Positions 6,853-16,440 of a DNA stretch of 64,000 nt are shown here, piece by piece. The notes under the pieces were generated by a model that saw nothing but the letters and a program-made list of their open reading frames with translations, was not told the origin of the DNA and did no database searches. Position 1 is the stretch's first letter. Each line of letters opens with the position of its first letter. The stretch is taken from the NCBI RefSeq assembly GCF_005517195.1, contig NZ_CP040244.1, forward strand, positions 1,072,001-1,136,000. The letters run 5' to 3'. The position numbers were made by a program, and so were the translations under genes. The stretch is from Streptomyces vilmorinianum. GTDB lineage: Bacteria; Actinomycetota; Actinomycetes; Streptomycetales; Streptomycetaceae.

Positions 6853-8202
6853 ATGAAGCTTTCTGCCCGTATCACCAGAGCTGCTGCCCGAACCGCCGCC
6901 GGAGCCGCTGCCCGAACCGCCGCCCCGCTCGCCGCGCTTGTGCTCGCCGGCCTCACCGCCACCGCCTGCGCCCCCCAGACCTCCCAGGGCGGGGCGCCGG
7001 CCGACGAGAAGAGCGGCACCCTCCGCGTCTGGCTCTTCCAGGAGGTCGACAACGCCCCCAAGAAGCGGGTGGTCGACGCGGTCGTCGCCGCCTTCGAGCA
7101 GCGGCACGAGGGGACCGACGTCGAGGTCGAGTACATCCCCGTCGACACCCGCGCCCAGCGCGTCAAGGCCGCCTTCAACGACCCCGCCTCCGCGCCCGAC
7201 CTCATCGAGTACGGCAACACCGACACCGCCGGCTACGTGAAGGACGGCGGACTGGCCGACATCAGCGCCGAGTTCGGGGCCTGGGCCGAAGCCGAGGACA
7301 CCGACCCCGCCGCCAGGGCCTCCGTCACCGTGGACGGCAAGATCTACGGCGCCCCGCTCTTCGTCGGCGTCCGCGCGTTGTACTACCGCACCGACGTCTT
7401 CGACGCGCTCGGCCTGACCGCCCCCACGTCCCAGGCGGAGCTGATCGCCACCGCGAAGAAGGTCCACAAGGCCAGGCCCGAGCTCTACGGGATCGCCGTC
7501 GGCGGCGCGTACACCTACGGCGCGATGCCGTTCATCTGGGCCCACGGCGGCGAACTCGCGACGCGGGAAGGGAGTTCGTACAAGGCCGCCGTCAACAGCG
7601 AGGCCGCGCGCAAGGGGATCGCCGCCTACACCTCGCTCTTCGGCGACGACAACTGCCCGGCCGCCAAGTGCGCGCAGATGGGCGGCAACGCGACCGTGAC
7701 CGCCTTCGCCTCCGGCAAGGCCGCCATGGCGATCGGGGGCGACTTCAGCCACGCGGCGGTCGAGGCGGGCGCGGTGAAGGGGAAGTACGCGGTCGTGCCG
7801 CTGCCCGGCCTGAAGGCCGGCTCGATCGCCCCGGCCTTCGCGGGAGGCAACAACCTCGGCGTGATGAAGAGCAGTTCGCACCGCACGCTCACCGTCGACC
7901 TGATGAAGTCCCTCGCGGGCAAGGAGACGCAGAGCGCGTTCTTCGACGCGATGGGCTTTCTGCCGACCTACACCGACGTACGGGCCGAGGCGGCGCGGAA
8001 GGAGCCCTTCGTGAAGCCCTTCATCGACACGCTCGGCGCCGGCGCCACGTTCGTCCCCGCGTCCCCGGGCTGGGGGCAGATCGACGCCTCGCTGGTGCTG
8101 CCGACGATGTTCCAGGAGATCGTCAGCGGCCGTAAGGACGTGAAGACCGCCGCGGACGACGCCGCGAAGAAGATGGACGCGGCGTTCGCGGCCGCGGGCT
8201 GA
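6853..8202 (+). CDS. sugar ABC transporter substrate-binding lipoprotein
   Basis: Extracytoplasmic binding protein of family 1 (MalE-like), 449 residues. It has an Arg-rich signal peptide and a lipobox LTATAC, so it is anchored to the outer face of the membrane. The mature part begins after a flexible QTSQGGAPADEK linker, and VWLFQEVDN opens the first lobe. GGGAG lies 6 bases before the ATG. It is the first gene of a four-gene operon with two permeases and a GH20 hexosaminidase, downstream of a DasR-type operator, so chitobiose or other GlcNAc oligosaccharides are the likely ligands (inference). No ATPase gene is present; such importers usually share MsiK. Confidence 0.9.
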   Translation: MKLSARITRAAARTAAGAAARTAAPLAALVLAGLTATACAPQTSQGGAPADEKSGTLRVWLFQEVDNAPKKRVVDAVVAAFEQRHEGTDVEVEYIPVDTRAQRVKAAFNDPASAPDLIEYGNTDTAGYVKDGGLADISAEFGAWAEAEDTDPAARASVTVDGKIYGAPLFVGVRALYYRTDVFDALGLTAPTSQAELIATAKKVHKARPELYGIAVGGAYTYGAMPFIWAHGGELATREGSSYKAAVNSEAARKGIAAYTSLFGDDNCPAAKCAQMGGNATVTAFASGKAAMAIGGDFSHAAVEAGAVKGKYAVVPLPGLKAGSIAPAFAGGNNLGVMKSSSHRTLTVDLMKSLAGKETQSAFFDAMGFLPTYTDVRAEAARKEPFVKPFIDTLGAGATFVPASPGWGQIDASLVLPTMFQEIVSGRKDVKTAADDAAKKMDAAFAAAG

Positions 8203-8207
8203 GCGTC

Positions 8208-9161
8208 ATGGCTCTCGTCACCGCGGAACGTACGAAGAAGGCTCCGGCCCCTGTCCGCCCCCGCCCCCGCCGCCGACCCCGCCGCCCAAGCGCCGGCCGG
8301 ACCTCCTGGCTCTACCTCCTGCCCGCGCTCGTCGTCCTCGGCGGCCTGCTGGTCTACCCGATCTACCAGCTCGGGCTCATCTCCTTCCTGGAGTACACCC
8401 AGGCCCAGGTCAGCGGCGGTGAACCCACCTCCTTCCAGGGCTTCGGCAACTACACCGCCCTCTTCTCCGACCCGCAGTTCTGGCAGGTCCTCCTCGCCAC
8501 GGTCCTGTTCGCCGCCGCGTGCGTGGTGACCACCCTCGCGGTCGGCTGCGCGCTCGCGGTCCTGCTGACCCGCGTACGGGCCGTGCCCCGCCTCGCGCTC
8601 ATGCTCGCCGCGCTCGGCGCCTGGGCCACCCCCGCCGTCACCGGCTCCACCGTCTGGGTCCTGCTCTTCGACCCCGACTTCGGCCCCGTCAACCGGCTGC
8701 TCGGCCTCGGCGACTTCTCCTGGACGTACGGGCGGTACAGCGCCTTCGCCCTGGTCCTCTTCGAGGTCGTCTGGTGCTCGTTCCCGTTCGTGATGGTCAC
8801 CGTCTACGCGGGCATCAAGGCCATCCCGTCCGAGGTCCTGGAGGCGGCGGCCCTCGACGGCGCCTCGCAGTGGCGGATCTGGCGCTCGGTCATGGCGCCG
8901 ATGCTCAGGCCGATCCTGGTCGTCGTCACGATCCAGTCGATCATCTGGGACTTCAAGGTCTTCACCCAGATCTACGTGATGACGAACGGCGGCGGTATCG
9001 CCGGCCAGAACCTCGTCCTCAACGTGTACGCCTACCAGAAGGCCTTCGCCTCCTCCCAGTACAGCCTGGGCGCGGCGATCGGCGTCGTCATGCTGCTGAT
9101 CCTGCTGGCGGTGACCCTGGTCCATCTGCGCCTGCTCCGACGCCAGGGAGAGGACCTGTGA
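8208..9161 (+). CDS. sugar ABC transporter permease, MalF type
   Basis: Inner-membrane permease of 317 residues with about six transmembrane segments after a very basic N-terminus rich in Arg and Pro. The cytoplasmic EAA loop reads EAAALDGASQWRIWRSVMAPML, the coupling site for the ATPase. It starts 5 bases after the binding-protein stop, and its own TGA overlaps the GTG of the next permease (GTGA), so the three are translationally coupled. Confidence 0.92.
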   Translation: MALVTAERTKKAPAPVRPRPRRRPRRPSAGRTSWLYLLPALVVLGGLLVYPIYQLGLISFLEYTQAQVSGGEPTSFQGFGNYTALFSDPQFWQVLLATVLFAAACVVTTLAVGCALAVLLTRVRAVPRLALMLAALGAWATPAVTGSTVWVLLFDPDFGPVNRLLGLGDFSWTYGRYSAFALVLFEVVWCSFPFVMVTVYAGIKAIPSEVLEAAALDGASQWRIWRSVMAPMLRPILVVVTIQSIIWDFKVFTQIYVMTNGGGIAGQNLVLNVYAYQKAFASSQYSLGAAIGVVMLLILLAVTLVHLRLLRRQGEDL

Positions 9162-10006
9162 CCTCCGTACGGATACGCCGTCCCCGCCGTCCCGGCCGCC
9201 TCGCGGCGGAGGCCGCCGTCCTCCTCGTCGCGGCCGTCGTCGCCTTCCCGCTGTACTGGATGGTCCTCTCGGCCTTCAAGCCGGCCGGCGAGATCCAGTC
9301 CACGCACCCCCGCCCCTGGACCCTGTCCCCGTCCCTCGACTCCTTCCGGCGCGTCTTCGAACAGCAGGAGTTCGGCCGGTACTTCCTCAACTCGCTGATC
9401 GTCGCCGGTACGGTCGTCCTCGCCTCCGCGCTGATCGCGTTCCTCGCGGCGACGGCGGTGACCCGGTTCCGCTTCCGGTTCCGGACGACGCTGCTGGTCA
9501 TGTTCCTGGTCGCCCAGATGGTGCCGATCGAGGCGCTGACGATCCCGCTCTTCTTCCTGATGCGGGACTTCGGCCAGCTCAACACCCTGGGCTCGCTGAT
9601 CCTGCCGCACATCGCCTTCTCCCTCCCGTTCGCGATCTGGATGCTGCGCGGGTTCGTGAAGGCGGTCCCGGAGGCGCTGGAGGAACAGGCGGCGATCGAC
9701 GGCGCGAGCCGCAGCCGGTTCCTGTGGCAGATCCTCTTCCCGCTGGTCTTCCCGGGGCTCGTGGCGACCAGCGTCTTCTCGTTCATCTCGACCTGGAACG
9801 ACTTTCTCTTCGCGAAGTCGTTCCTCATCAGTGACACCTCGCAGTCCACGCTCCCGATGGCGCTGCTGGTCTTCTTCAAGCCGGACGAGAACGACTGGGG
9901 AGGCATCATGGCGGGGTCGACCGTGATGACGATCCCGGTGCTCGTCTTCTTCGTACTCGTACAGCGCCGTCTGGTCTCGGGACTGGGCGGGGCGGTGAAG
10001 GACTGA
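9158..10006 (+). CDS. sugar ABC transporter permease, MalG type
   Basis: Second membrane subunit, 282 residues from the GTG at 9158, which overlaps the stop of the first permease by four bases. The EAA loop is EEQAAIDGASRSRFLWQILFPL. The N-terminal segment is followed by FPLYWMVLSAFKP, characteristic of MalG-type permeases. It works as a heterodimer with the preceding gene product. The hexosaminidase starts 5 bases downstream. Confidence 0.92.
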   Translation: MTSVRIRRPRRPGRLAAEAAVLLVAAVVAFPLYWMVLSAFKPAGEIQSTHPRPWTLSPSLDSFRRVFEQQEFGRYFLNSLIVAGTVVLASALIAFLAATAVTRFRFRFRTTLLVMFLVAQMVPIEALTIPLFFLMRDFGQLNTLGSLILPHIAFSLPFAIWMLRGFVKAVPEALEEQAAIDGASRSRFLWQILFPLVFPGLVATSVFSFISTWNDFLFAKSFLISDTSQSTLPMALLVFFKPDENDWGGIMAGSTVMTIPVLVFFVLVQRRLVSGLGGAVKD

Positions 10007-10010
10007 CGCG

Positions 10011-11711
10011 ATGACCGACAACGACCTCGTCCCCGCCCCTCTCCTGACGGAGCGCCGGGGCACCGCCTCCGGTCCAGCCCCCGGTCACGTCTCGCTCGAC
10101 GAGCGGACGACCATCGACGCCGGCCCGGGGACGCAGGGCACCGCCCGCTGGCTGCGTACGGTGCTCGGCGCCGCCACCGGCCTGCCGCTGGCGGACGGCT
10201 CCGGCCCGCACCGCATCCTGCTGCGGGTCGGCGACGAAGTGGCGCGCGAGCGGGGGCCGGAGGGCTACCGCCTGTCCACGGACGGTTCCGTCGCGGATGC
10301 GGATGCGGATGCGGACGCGGCCGTCGTCATCGAGGGCGGGAGCCCCGCCGGAGTCTTCTGGGGCGCCCAGACGCTCCGCCAGCTCCTCGGGCCCGACGCG
10401 TACCGCAAGGCGCCCGTGGCGCGCGGCGAGCGCGCCTGGGACCTGCCCCCGGTCACCGTCACCGACGCGCCCCGCTTCCGGTGGCGCGGCCTCATGCTCG
10501 ACGTCGCACGGCACTTCATGCCCAAGGACGACGTGCTGCGCCAGCTCGACCTCCTGGCCGCCCACAAGCTCAACGTCTTCCACTTCCACCTCACCGACGA
10601 CCAGGGCTGGCGCATCGAGATCGAACGCCACCCCCGGCTCACCGAGGTCGGCGCGTGGCGGGCGCGCACCAAGTGGGGGCACCGGGCGTCGCCGCTGTGG
10701 AACGAGAGCCCGCACGGCGGGTACTACACGCAGGACGACATCCGCGAGATCGTCGCGTACGCCGCCGAGCGGCACATCACCGTGGTCCCCGAGATCGACA
10801 TCCCGGGCCACTCCCAGGCCGCCATCGCCGCGTACCCCGAGCTCGGCAACACCGACGTCGTCGACACGGCCTCGCTCACCGTCTGGGACACCTGGGGCAT
10901 CAACCCCAACGTCCTCGCCCCCACCGACGCCGTCCTCCGCTTCTACGAGGGCGTCTTCGAGGAGGTCCTGGACCTCTTCCCGTCCACCTTCGTGCACGTC
11001 GGCGGCGACGAGTGCCTCAAGGACCAGTGGAAGGAGTCCGCGACGGCCCAGGCCCGCATCAAGGAGCTGGGTCTCGCCGACGAGAACGAGCTGCAGTCCT
11101 GGTTCATCCGGCACTTCGACCGCTGGCTCGCCGCCCGCGGACGCCGTCTGATCGGCTGGGACGAGATCCTGGAGGGCGGACTCGCGGACGGGGCCGCCGT
11201 CTCCTCCTGGCGGGGCTACGGGGGCGGGATCAGCGCCGCCGAGGCCGGCCACGACGTCGTCATGTGCCCCGAGCAGCAGGTCTACCTGGACCACCGTCAG
11301 GCGCCCGGCGAGGACGAGCCGATGCCCATCGGATACGTACGGACCCTGGAGGACGTCTACCGCTTCGAGCCCGTACCGCCGGGCCTGAGCCCCGAGGCCG
11401 CCGCCCACATCCTGGGCACCCAGGCCAACGTGTGGACCGAGGTCATGGAGAACCGCGCCCGCGTCGACTACCAGGTCTTCCCGCGCCTGGCCGCCTTCGC
11501 CGAGGTCGCCTGGTCGGACCTCCCCGCACCCGGGGAGCGCGACTTCGCCGCCTTCGAGCGCCGCATGACCGCCCACTACCGCCGCCTCGACGCCCTCGGC
11601 GTCGACTACCGGCCGCCCGCCGGACCGCTGCCCTGGCAGCAGCGCCCCGCCCCAGAAGGAATCGAATGCAGTCTCGGCCGCCCGATCGAGGGGGCGCCCC
11701 CGAACGTGTGA
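10011..11711 (+). CDS. beta-N-acetylhexosaminidase, GH20
   Basis: Releases terminal GlcNAc (or GalNAc) from oligosaccharides by substrate-assisted catalysis. The 566-residue protein has an N-terminal GH20b-like domain (about 20-150) and a catalytic barrel. HVGGDE places the catalytic pair at Asp333/Glu334, and HFHLTDDQGWR and EIDIPGHSQA are further family motifs. No signal peptide is seen, so it probably acts in the cytoplasm on imported oligosaccharides. A short (GCGGAT)n run encodes ADADADADA at 96-104. Last gene of the DasR-type operon, co-directional and only 5 bases after the permease. Confidence 0.93.
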   Translation: MTDNDLVPAPLLTERRGTASGPAPGHVSLDERTTIDAGPGTQGTARWLRTVLGAATGLPLADGSGPHRILLRVGDEVARERGPEGYRLSTDGSVADADADADAAVVIEGGSPAGVFWGAQTLRQLLGPDAYRKAPVARGERAWDLPPVTVTDAPRFRWRGLMLDVARHFMPKDDVLRQLDLLAAHKLNVFHFHLTDDQGWRIEIERHPRLTEVGAWRARTKWGHRASPLWNESPHGGYYTQDDIREIVAYAAERHITVVPEIDIPGHSQAAIAAYPELGNTDVVDTASLTVWDTWGINPNVLAPTDAVLRFYEGVFEEVLDLFPSTFVHVGGDECLKDQWKESATAQARIKELGLADENELQSWFIRHFDRWLAARGRRLIGWDEILEGGLADGAAVSSWRGYGGGISAAEAGHDVVMCPEQQVYLDHRQAPGEDEPMPIGYVRTLEDVYRFEPVPPGLSPEAAAHILGTQANVWTEVMENRARVDYQVFPRLAAFAEVAWSDLPAPGERDFAAFERRMTAHYRRLDALGVDYRPPAGPLPWQQRPAPEGIECSLGRPIEGAPPNV

Positions 11712-11935
11712 GACACCTCGCGTGCCCGTGTCACCCAAGAGCGGCAAAACGGAAGTTACTGTCTCCGGTGGGGCGTCCTGGACGGAACCGTCCTTCGCGG
11801 ACCCTCGCGTCGGACGGCTCGGAAGATGTGCCAGAGTTGCCACGTCCGGGCTGTGAGCACGTACGGTACGGCCACACAGGCGTGACAGCCGGGGACAGTC
11901 GGGGACCGCCGGGGACACCGGGAAGGGGCAGCGGG

Positions 11936-12811
11936 TTGACCACGCACGCACCACAGACGGCGCAGTCCGTGACGCTGCCCGCCTCGCTCGACGAGGCCGT
12001 GGCGGCGCTCACCGCCATGCCGGCCGCCGTGCCCGTCGCGGGCGGCACCGACCTGATGGCCGCCGTCAACAAGGGCCAGCTCAGGCCCGCCGGACTCGTC
12101 GGCCTGGGCCGGATCAACGAGATCCGCGGCTGGCAGTACCAGGACGGCCACGCCCTCCTCGGTGCCGGCCTCACGCACGCCCGGATGGGCCGCCCCGACT
12201 TCGCGGCCCTCATCCCCGCCCTCGCCGCGGCCGCCCGTGCCGCGGGACCGCCCCAGATCCGCAACGCGGGCACCCTCGGCGGCAACATCGTCACCGCGGC
12301 CCCCACGGGCGACTCACTGCCCGTCCTGGCCGCCCTGGAGGCGGACCTGGTCGTCATGGGCCCGGTCGGTACGCGCGAGATCCCCATCTCCCACCTGCTG
12401 GCGGGGCGCGACCTGCTGGCGCCGGGCGAGCTGGTCGCGTTCGTCCGCGTACCGCTCCTGCACGCCCCGCAGGTCTTCCTCAAGGCCACCGGCCGCACCG
12501 GCCCGGCCCGCGCCACCGCCTCCGTCGCGGTCGTCCTCGACCCGGCCAGGCGCGGGGTGCGCTGCGCGGTCGGCGCGATCGCTCCGATGCCGTTGCGCCC
12601 CCTGGAGGCGGAGCACTGGATCGCCTCGCTGGTGGACTGGGACGGGGACCGGGGCCTTGCCCCGGAGGCGCTGACGGCGTTCGGCGAGTACGTGGCCGCC
12701 GCCTGTATCCCGGATCCTCCGGGCGACGAGCAGCTGCCGCCGGCCGTACTGCACCTGCGGCGCACGGTCGCCGCGCTGGCCCGTAGGGGACTGGGGAGGG
12801 CGCTGTCGTGA
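11936..12811 (+). CDS. molybdenum hydroxylase FAD-binding subunit (CoxM/XdhB type)
   Basis: Medium subunit of a xanthine dehydrogenase-family enzyme; passes electrons from the iron-sulfur subunit to FAD. It has 291 residues from a TTG start preceded by GGGAAGGGG; a GTG at 11969 is the alternative. FAD signatures are AGGTDLMA and NAGTLGGNIVTAAPTGDS. Its TGA overlaps the GTG of the next gene. The 224-bp gap after the hexosaminidase contains three CGGGGAC phrases at a 10-base period and a possible -10 (TACGGT). Confidence 0.88.
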   Translation: MTTHAPQTAQSVTLPASLDEAVAALTAMPAAVPVAGGTDLMAAVNKGQLRPAGLVGLGRINEIRGWQYQDGHALLGAGLTHARMGRPDFAALIPALAAAARAAGPPQIRNAGTLGGNIVTAAPTGDSLPVLAALEADLVVMGPVGTREIPISHLLAGRDLLAPGELVAFVRVPLLHAPQVFLKATGRTGPARATASVAVVLDPARRGVRCAVGAIAPMPLRPLEAEHWIASLVDWDGDRGLAPEALTAFGEYVAAACIPDPPGDEQLPPAVLHLRRTVAALARRGLGRALS

Positions 12812-14013
12812 GCGACGAGCACCAGGCGGGCGGCTGGGAGCCGATCCCGCAGAACGAGGGCTACGACGGCGATGCCACCGCCTTCGTGCAGCTGCCGCCG
12901 GAGTTCATGCTGGACGGCGTCCCGCTGGAGGCGCCGGGCCACGGCTACGTACCGCCGATGATCACGCCGCTGACGCCACTGACGCCCGCGGCGGCGACGG
13001 ACCCGGCGGCGACGGGGGCGTGGACGGTGCAGCTGCCGACGGAGGCCGAGCCGGTCGAGCAGCCCGTCGAGCAGCCGGTCGAGGCCGTCGAGCCGGATCC
13101 GCACGCGACGGGTCAGTGGAACTTCGCGGAGTCGTCGGAGACCGGCCAGTGGAGCATTCCGGTCGCTCAGGACTCTTCGGACGAGTCGGGCGAGTTCACG
13201 ACCTCGATGCTGGCGCAGTACGCGAGCAGCGCACCGGCGACGCTGCCCGGGGGCGCACCGGCGCCATGGGCGGAGCCGGAGGCCGAGTCGGCGCCTGAGC
13301 CGGAGCCCGAGCCTGAGCCCGAGCTTGAACCCGAGCCCGAGCCCGAGCCCGTGGCGGACGAGGCACCGCAACCGGAGCCCGTACCGGAAGAACCGCCTTC
13401 CCAGGCCCCCCTGCCCCCGCCGTTGTCCACGGGCAACAGCGCGGACAGCGACGAGCACCCGCACACCTCGTACGTCCTGCGGGTGAACGGCGCCGACCGC
13501 CCCGTCACGGACTCGTGGATCGGCGAGTCGCTGCTCTACGTCCTGCGCGAGCGGCTCGGTCTGGCCGGAGCCAAGGACGGCTGCTCCCAGGGCGAGTGCG
13601 GCGCGTGCAACGTTCAGGTCGACGGCCGGCTCGTCGCCTCCTGCCTGGTGCCCGCGGCGACGGCCGCCGGCAGTGAGGTGCGGACGATCGAGGGCCTCGC
13701 GGCCGACGGCGAACCCTCGGACGTCCAGCGCGCCCTCGCCCGCTGCGGAGCCGTCCAGTGCGGCTTCTGCGTCCCCGGCATGGCCATGACCGTGCACGAC
13801 CTGCTCGAGGGCAACCACGCCCCGACCGAGCTGGAGACCCGCCAGGCGCTCTGCGGCAACCTGTGCCGCTGCTCCGGCTACCGGGGCGTGCTCGACGCCG
13901 TCCGCGAGGTCGTCGCCGAACGCGAGGCGCACGCGGCCGCGTCCGCCGAGCAGGCGGACGAAGCGCGCATCCCGCACCAGATCCCCCACCCGCACGACGG
14001 AGGCATGGCGTGA
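12808..14013 (+). CDS. molybdenum hydroxylase 2Fe-2S subunit with long low-complexity N-terminus
   Basis: Small electron-transfer subunit (CoxS/XdhC type), normally about 160-200 residues but 401 here. The enzyme part is residues 218-375: plant-ferredoxin-type cluster Cys259, 264, 267, 279 (GCSQGECGAC), and the second cluster Cys318, 321, 353, 355 (CGFC ... CRC). Residues 1-217 are unrelated: TG(A/Q)W phrases at 69-72, 101-104 and 112-115, then a Pro/Glu repeat at 163-181. The codon usage looks native and the frame is continuous from a GTG that overlaps the upstream stop, so the extension appears translated. Its role is unknown. Confidence 0.87.
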   Translation: MSDEHQAGGWEPIPQNEGYDGDATAFVQLPPEFMLDGVPLEAPGHGYVPPMITPLTPLTPAAATDPAATGAWTVQLPTEAEPVEQPVEQPVEAVEPDPHATGQWNFAESSETGQWSIPVAQDSSDESGEFTTSMLAQYASSAPATLPGGAPAPWAEPEAESAPEPEPEPEPELEPEPEPEPVADEAPQPEPVPEEPPSQAPLPPPLSTGNSADSDEHPHTSYVLRVNGADRPVTDSWIGESLLYVLRERLGLAGAKDGCSQGECGACNVQVDGRLVASCLVPAATAAGSEVRTIEGLAADGEPSDVQRALARCGAVQCGFCVPGMAMTVHDLLEGNHAPTELETRQALCGNLCRCSGYRGVLDAVREVVAEREAHAAASAEQADEARIPHQIPHPHDGGMA

Positions 14014-16334
14014 GCAGCGACGCGACCACCGCCACCACCACGGCGCTCGAAAGCCTCGGCTCCGGTCCCCGTCAGGAGCTGCCCCCGCACGGTCTGGGCG
14101 CCTCGCTCCCGCCGGCCGACGCGCGGGCCAAGACCGAGGGCACGTTCCCGTACGCCTCCGATCTGTGGGCCGAGGGCCTGCTGTGGGCCGCCATCCTGCG
14201 CTCGCCGCACCCGCACGCCCGGATCGTCTCGATCGACACGGCGGCGGCGGCCGACATGCCCGGCGTACGGGCCGTGGTCACGCACGCCGACGTGCCGGGG
14301 GAGGCGACGTACGGCAGGACCGTGGCCGATCGTCCGGTCTTCGCGGCCGACCTGGTCCGCCACCACGGCGAGGCGATCGCGGCCGTGGCCGCCGACCACC
14401 CGGACACGGCGCGGCTCGCGGCGGCGGCGATCGCCGTCGAGTACGAGATCCTCGAGCCGGTCACGGACCCGGAGAAGGCCTTCGCGGCCGAGGCGCTGCA
14501 CCCGGACGGGAACCTGATCCGCCACATCCCGCTGCGCTTCGGCGACGCGGAGGCGACGGGCGAGGTCGTCGTCGAGGGGCTGTACCGGATCGGCCGGCAG
14601 GACCCGGCCCCGATCGGGGCGGAGGCGGGCCTCGCCGTCCCGCGCCCGGACGGCGGCGTGGAGATCTACACGGCCTCCACCGACCCGCACACGGACCGGG
14701 ACCTGGCGGCGGCCTGCTTCGGCCTCTCGCCGGACCAGGTCAAGGTCGTCGTCACCGGCGTGCCGGGGGCGACCGGCGACCGTGAGGACCCGGGCTTCCA
14801 GATCCCGCTGGGCCTGCTGGCGCTGCGTACCGGCTGCCCGGTCAAGCTCACCGCTACGCGCGAGGAGTCCTTCCTCGGCCACGCCCACCGCCACCCGACG
14901 CTGCTGCGCTACCGCCACCACGCGGACGCTGAGGGCCGGCTGGTGAAGGTCGAGGCCCAGATCCTGCTCGACGCCGGCGCCTACGCCGACGCGTCCTCCG
15001 AGTCCCTCGCCGCGGCCGTCTCCTTCGCCTGCGGTCCGTACGTCGTCCCGCACGCCTTCATCGAGGGCTGGGCGGTCCGTACGAACAACCCGCCGTCCGG
15101 CCATGTGCGGGGCGAGGGCGCGATGCAGGTGTGCGCGGCGTACGAGGCGCAGATGGACAAGCTGGCGGCGAAGCTGGGCGTGGACCCGGCCGAGCTGCGC
15201 ATGCGCAACGTCCTGGCGACGGGCGACATCCTCCCGACGGGCCAGACGGTGACCTGCCCGGCCCCGGTGGCCGAACTCCTCTCCGCTGTCCGGGACTTCC
15301 CGCTTCCTTCCTTGCCGATGGACACCCCTGAGGCGGACTGGCTGCTCCCGGGCGGCCCGGAGGGCGCGGGCGAGCCTGGCGCGGTACGGCGGGGCGTCGG
15401 CTACGCGCTCGGCATGGTCCACATGCTCGGCGCGGAGGGCGCGGACGAGGTCTCGACGGCGACGGTACGGGTCCAGGACGGCGTGGCCACGGTCATCTGC
15501 TCGGCCGTCGACACGGGTTCGGGCTTCTCGACCCTGGCGCGCCAGATCGTCCAGGAGATCCTGGGCCTTGAGGAGGTCCACGTCGCCTCGGTCGACACGG
15601 ACCAGCCCCCGGCGGGCCCGGCGACGCACGGCCGCCACACGTGGGTGTCGGGCGGTGCGGTGGAGCGTGCGGCCAAAATGGTCCGGACTCAACTCCTCCA
15701 GCCCCTGGCGCACAAGTTCGGGATGTCGACGGAGCTGCTGCAGATCACGGACGGCAAGATCACGTCGTACGACGGCGTCCTGTCGACCACGGTCACGGAG
15801 GCCATGGACGGCAAGGAACTCTGGGCCACGGCCCAGTGCCGCCCCCACCCCACCGAGCCCCTGGACGACTCGGGCCAGGGCGACGCCTTCGTGGGCCTCG
15901 CCTTCTGCGCGATCCGCGCGGTCGTGGACGTCGACATCGAACTGGGCTCGGTCCGCGTGGTGGAGATGGCGGTCGCCCAGGACGTCGGCCGCGTCCTCAA
16001 CCCGGCCCAGCTGACCGCCCGCATCGAGGCCGGCATCACCCAGGGCGTCGGCGCGGCCCTCACGGAGAACCTCCGCACGGCCCGCGGCCTGATCCGCCAC
16101 CCGGACTTCACGGGCTACGCCCTCCCGACGGCCCTGGACGCCCCGGACATTCGCATCGTGAAACTCGTCGAGGAGCGCGACGTGGTGGCCCCCTTCGGCG
16201 CGAAGGCGGCGAGCGCGGTCCCGGTGGTCACCTCCCCGGCGGCGGTGGCCTCGGCGGTCCGCGCGGCGACGGGCCGCCCGGTGAACCGCCTGCCGATCAG
16301 GCCGCAGGCGGCGGTGGCTTCCGTCAACGCGTAG
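14010..16334 (+). CDS. molybdopterin-binding hydroxylase large subunit (xanthine dehydrogenase family)
   Basis: Catalytic subunit (CoxL/XdhA type), 774 residues, starting at a GTG that overlaps the previous stop. The N-terminal a/b-hammerhead domain (KTEGTFPYASDL, then LWAAILRSPHPHARI) is followed by molybdopterin-binding domains. GHVRGEGAMQV stands where family members have GAFRGFG-type loops, a notable deviation. Together with the two upstream genes it forms an oxidase/dehydrogenase for a purine, aldehyde or N-heterocycle; the substrate cannot be read from the sequence. No chaperone (XdhC/CoxF) or cofactor genes are nearby. Confidence 0.88.
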   Translation: MSSDATTATTTALESLGSGPRQELPPHGLGASLPPADARAKTEGTFPYASDLWAEGLLWAAILRSPHPHARIVSIDTAAAADMPGVRAVVTHADVPGEATYGRTVADRPVFAADLVRHHGEAIAAVAADHPDTARLAAAAIAVEYEILEPVTDPEKAFAAEALHPDGNLIRHIPLRFGDAEATGEVVVEGLYRIGRQDPAPIGAEAGLAVPRPDGGVEIYTASTDPHTDRDLAAACFGLSPDQVKVVVTGVPGATGDREDPGFQIPLGLLALRTGCPVKLTATREESFLGHAHRHPTLLRYRHHADAEGRLVKVEAQILLDAGAYADASSESLAAAVSFACGPYVVPHAFIEGWAVRTNNPPSGHVRGEGAMQVCAAYEAQMDKLAAKLGVDPAELRMRNVLATGDILPTGQTVTCPAPVAELLSAVRDFPLPSLPMDTPEADWLLPGGPEGAGEPGAVRRGVGYALGMVHMLGAEGADEVSTATVRVQDGVATVICSAVDTGSGFSTLARQIVQEILGLEEVHVASVDTDQPPAGPATHGRHTWVSGGAVERAAKMVRTQLLQPLAHKFGMSTELLQITDGKITSYDGVLSTTVTEAMDGKELWATAQCRPHPTEPLDDSGQGDAFVGLAFCAIRAVVDVDIELGSVRVVEMAVAQDVGRVLNPAQLTARIEAGITQGVGAALTENLRTARGLIRHPDFTGYALPTALDAPDIRIVKLVEERDVVAPFGAKAASAVPVVTSPAAVASAVRAATGRPVNRLPIRPQAAVASVNA

Positions 16335-16440
16335 GCGACTCCTTTCGGCACTGTGTGGCTGAGACGTACCTCTGCACACGAAGAGCAGCGGCCCCGACCG
16401 TTAGAGTGACGGGAGGGGCGCCGCGTGTTGAGGGGGACCA

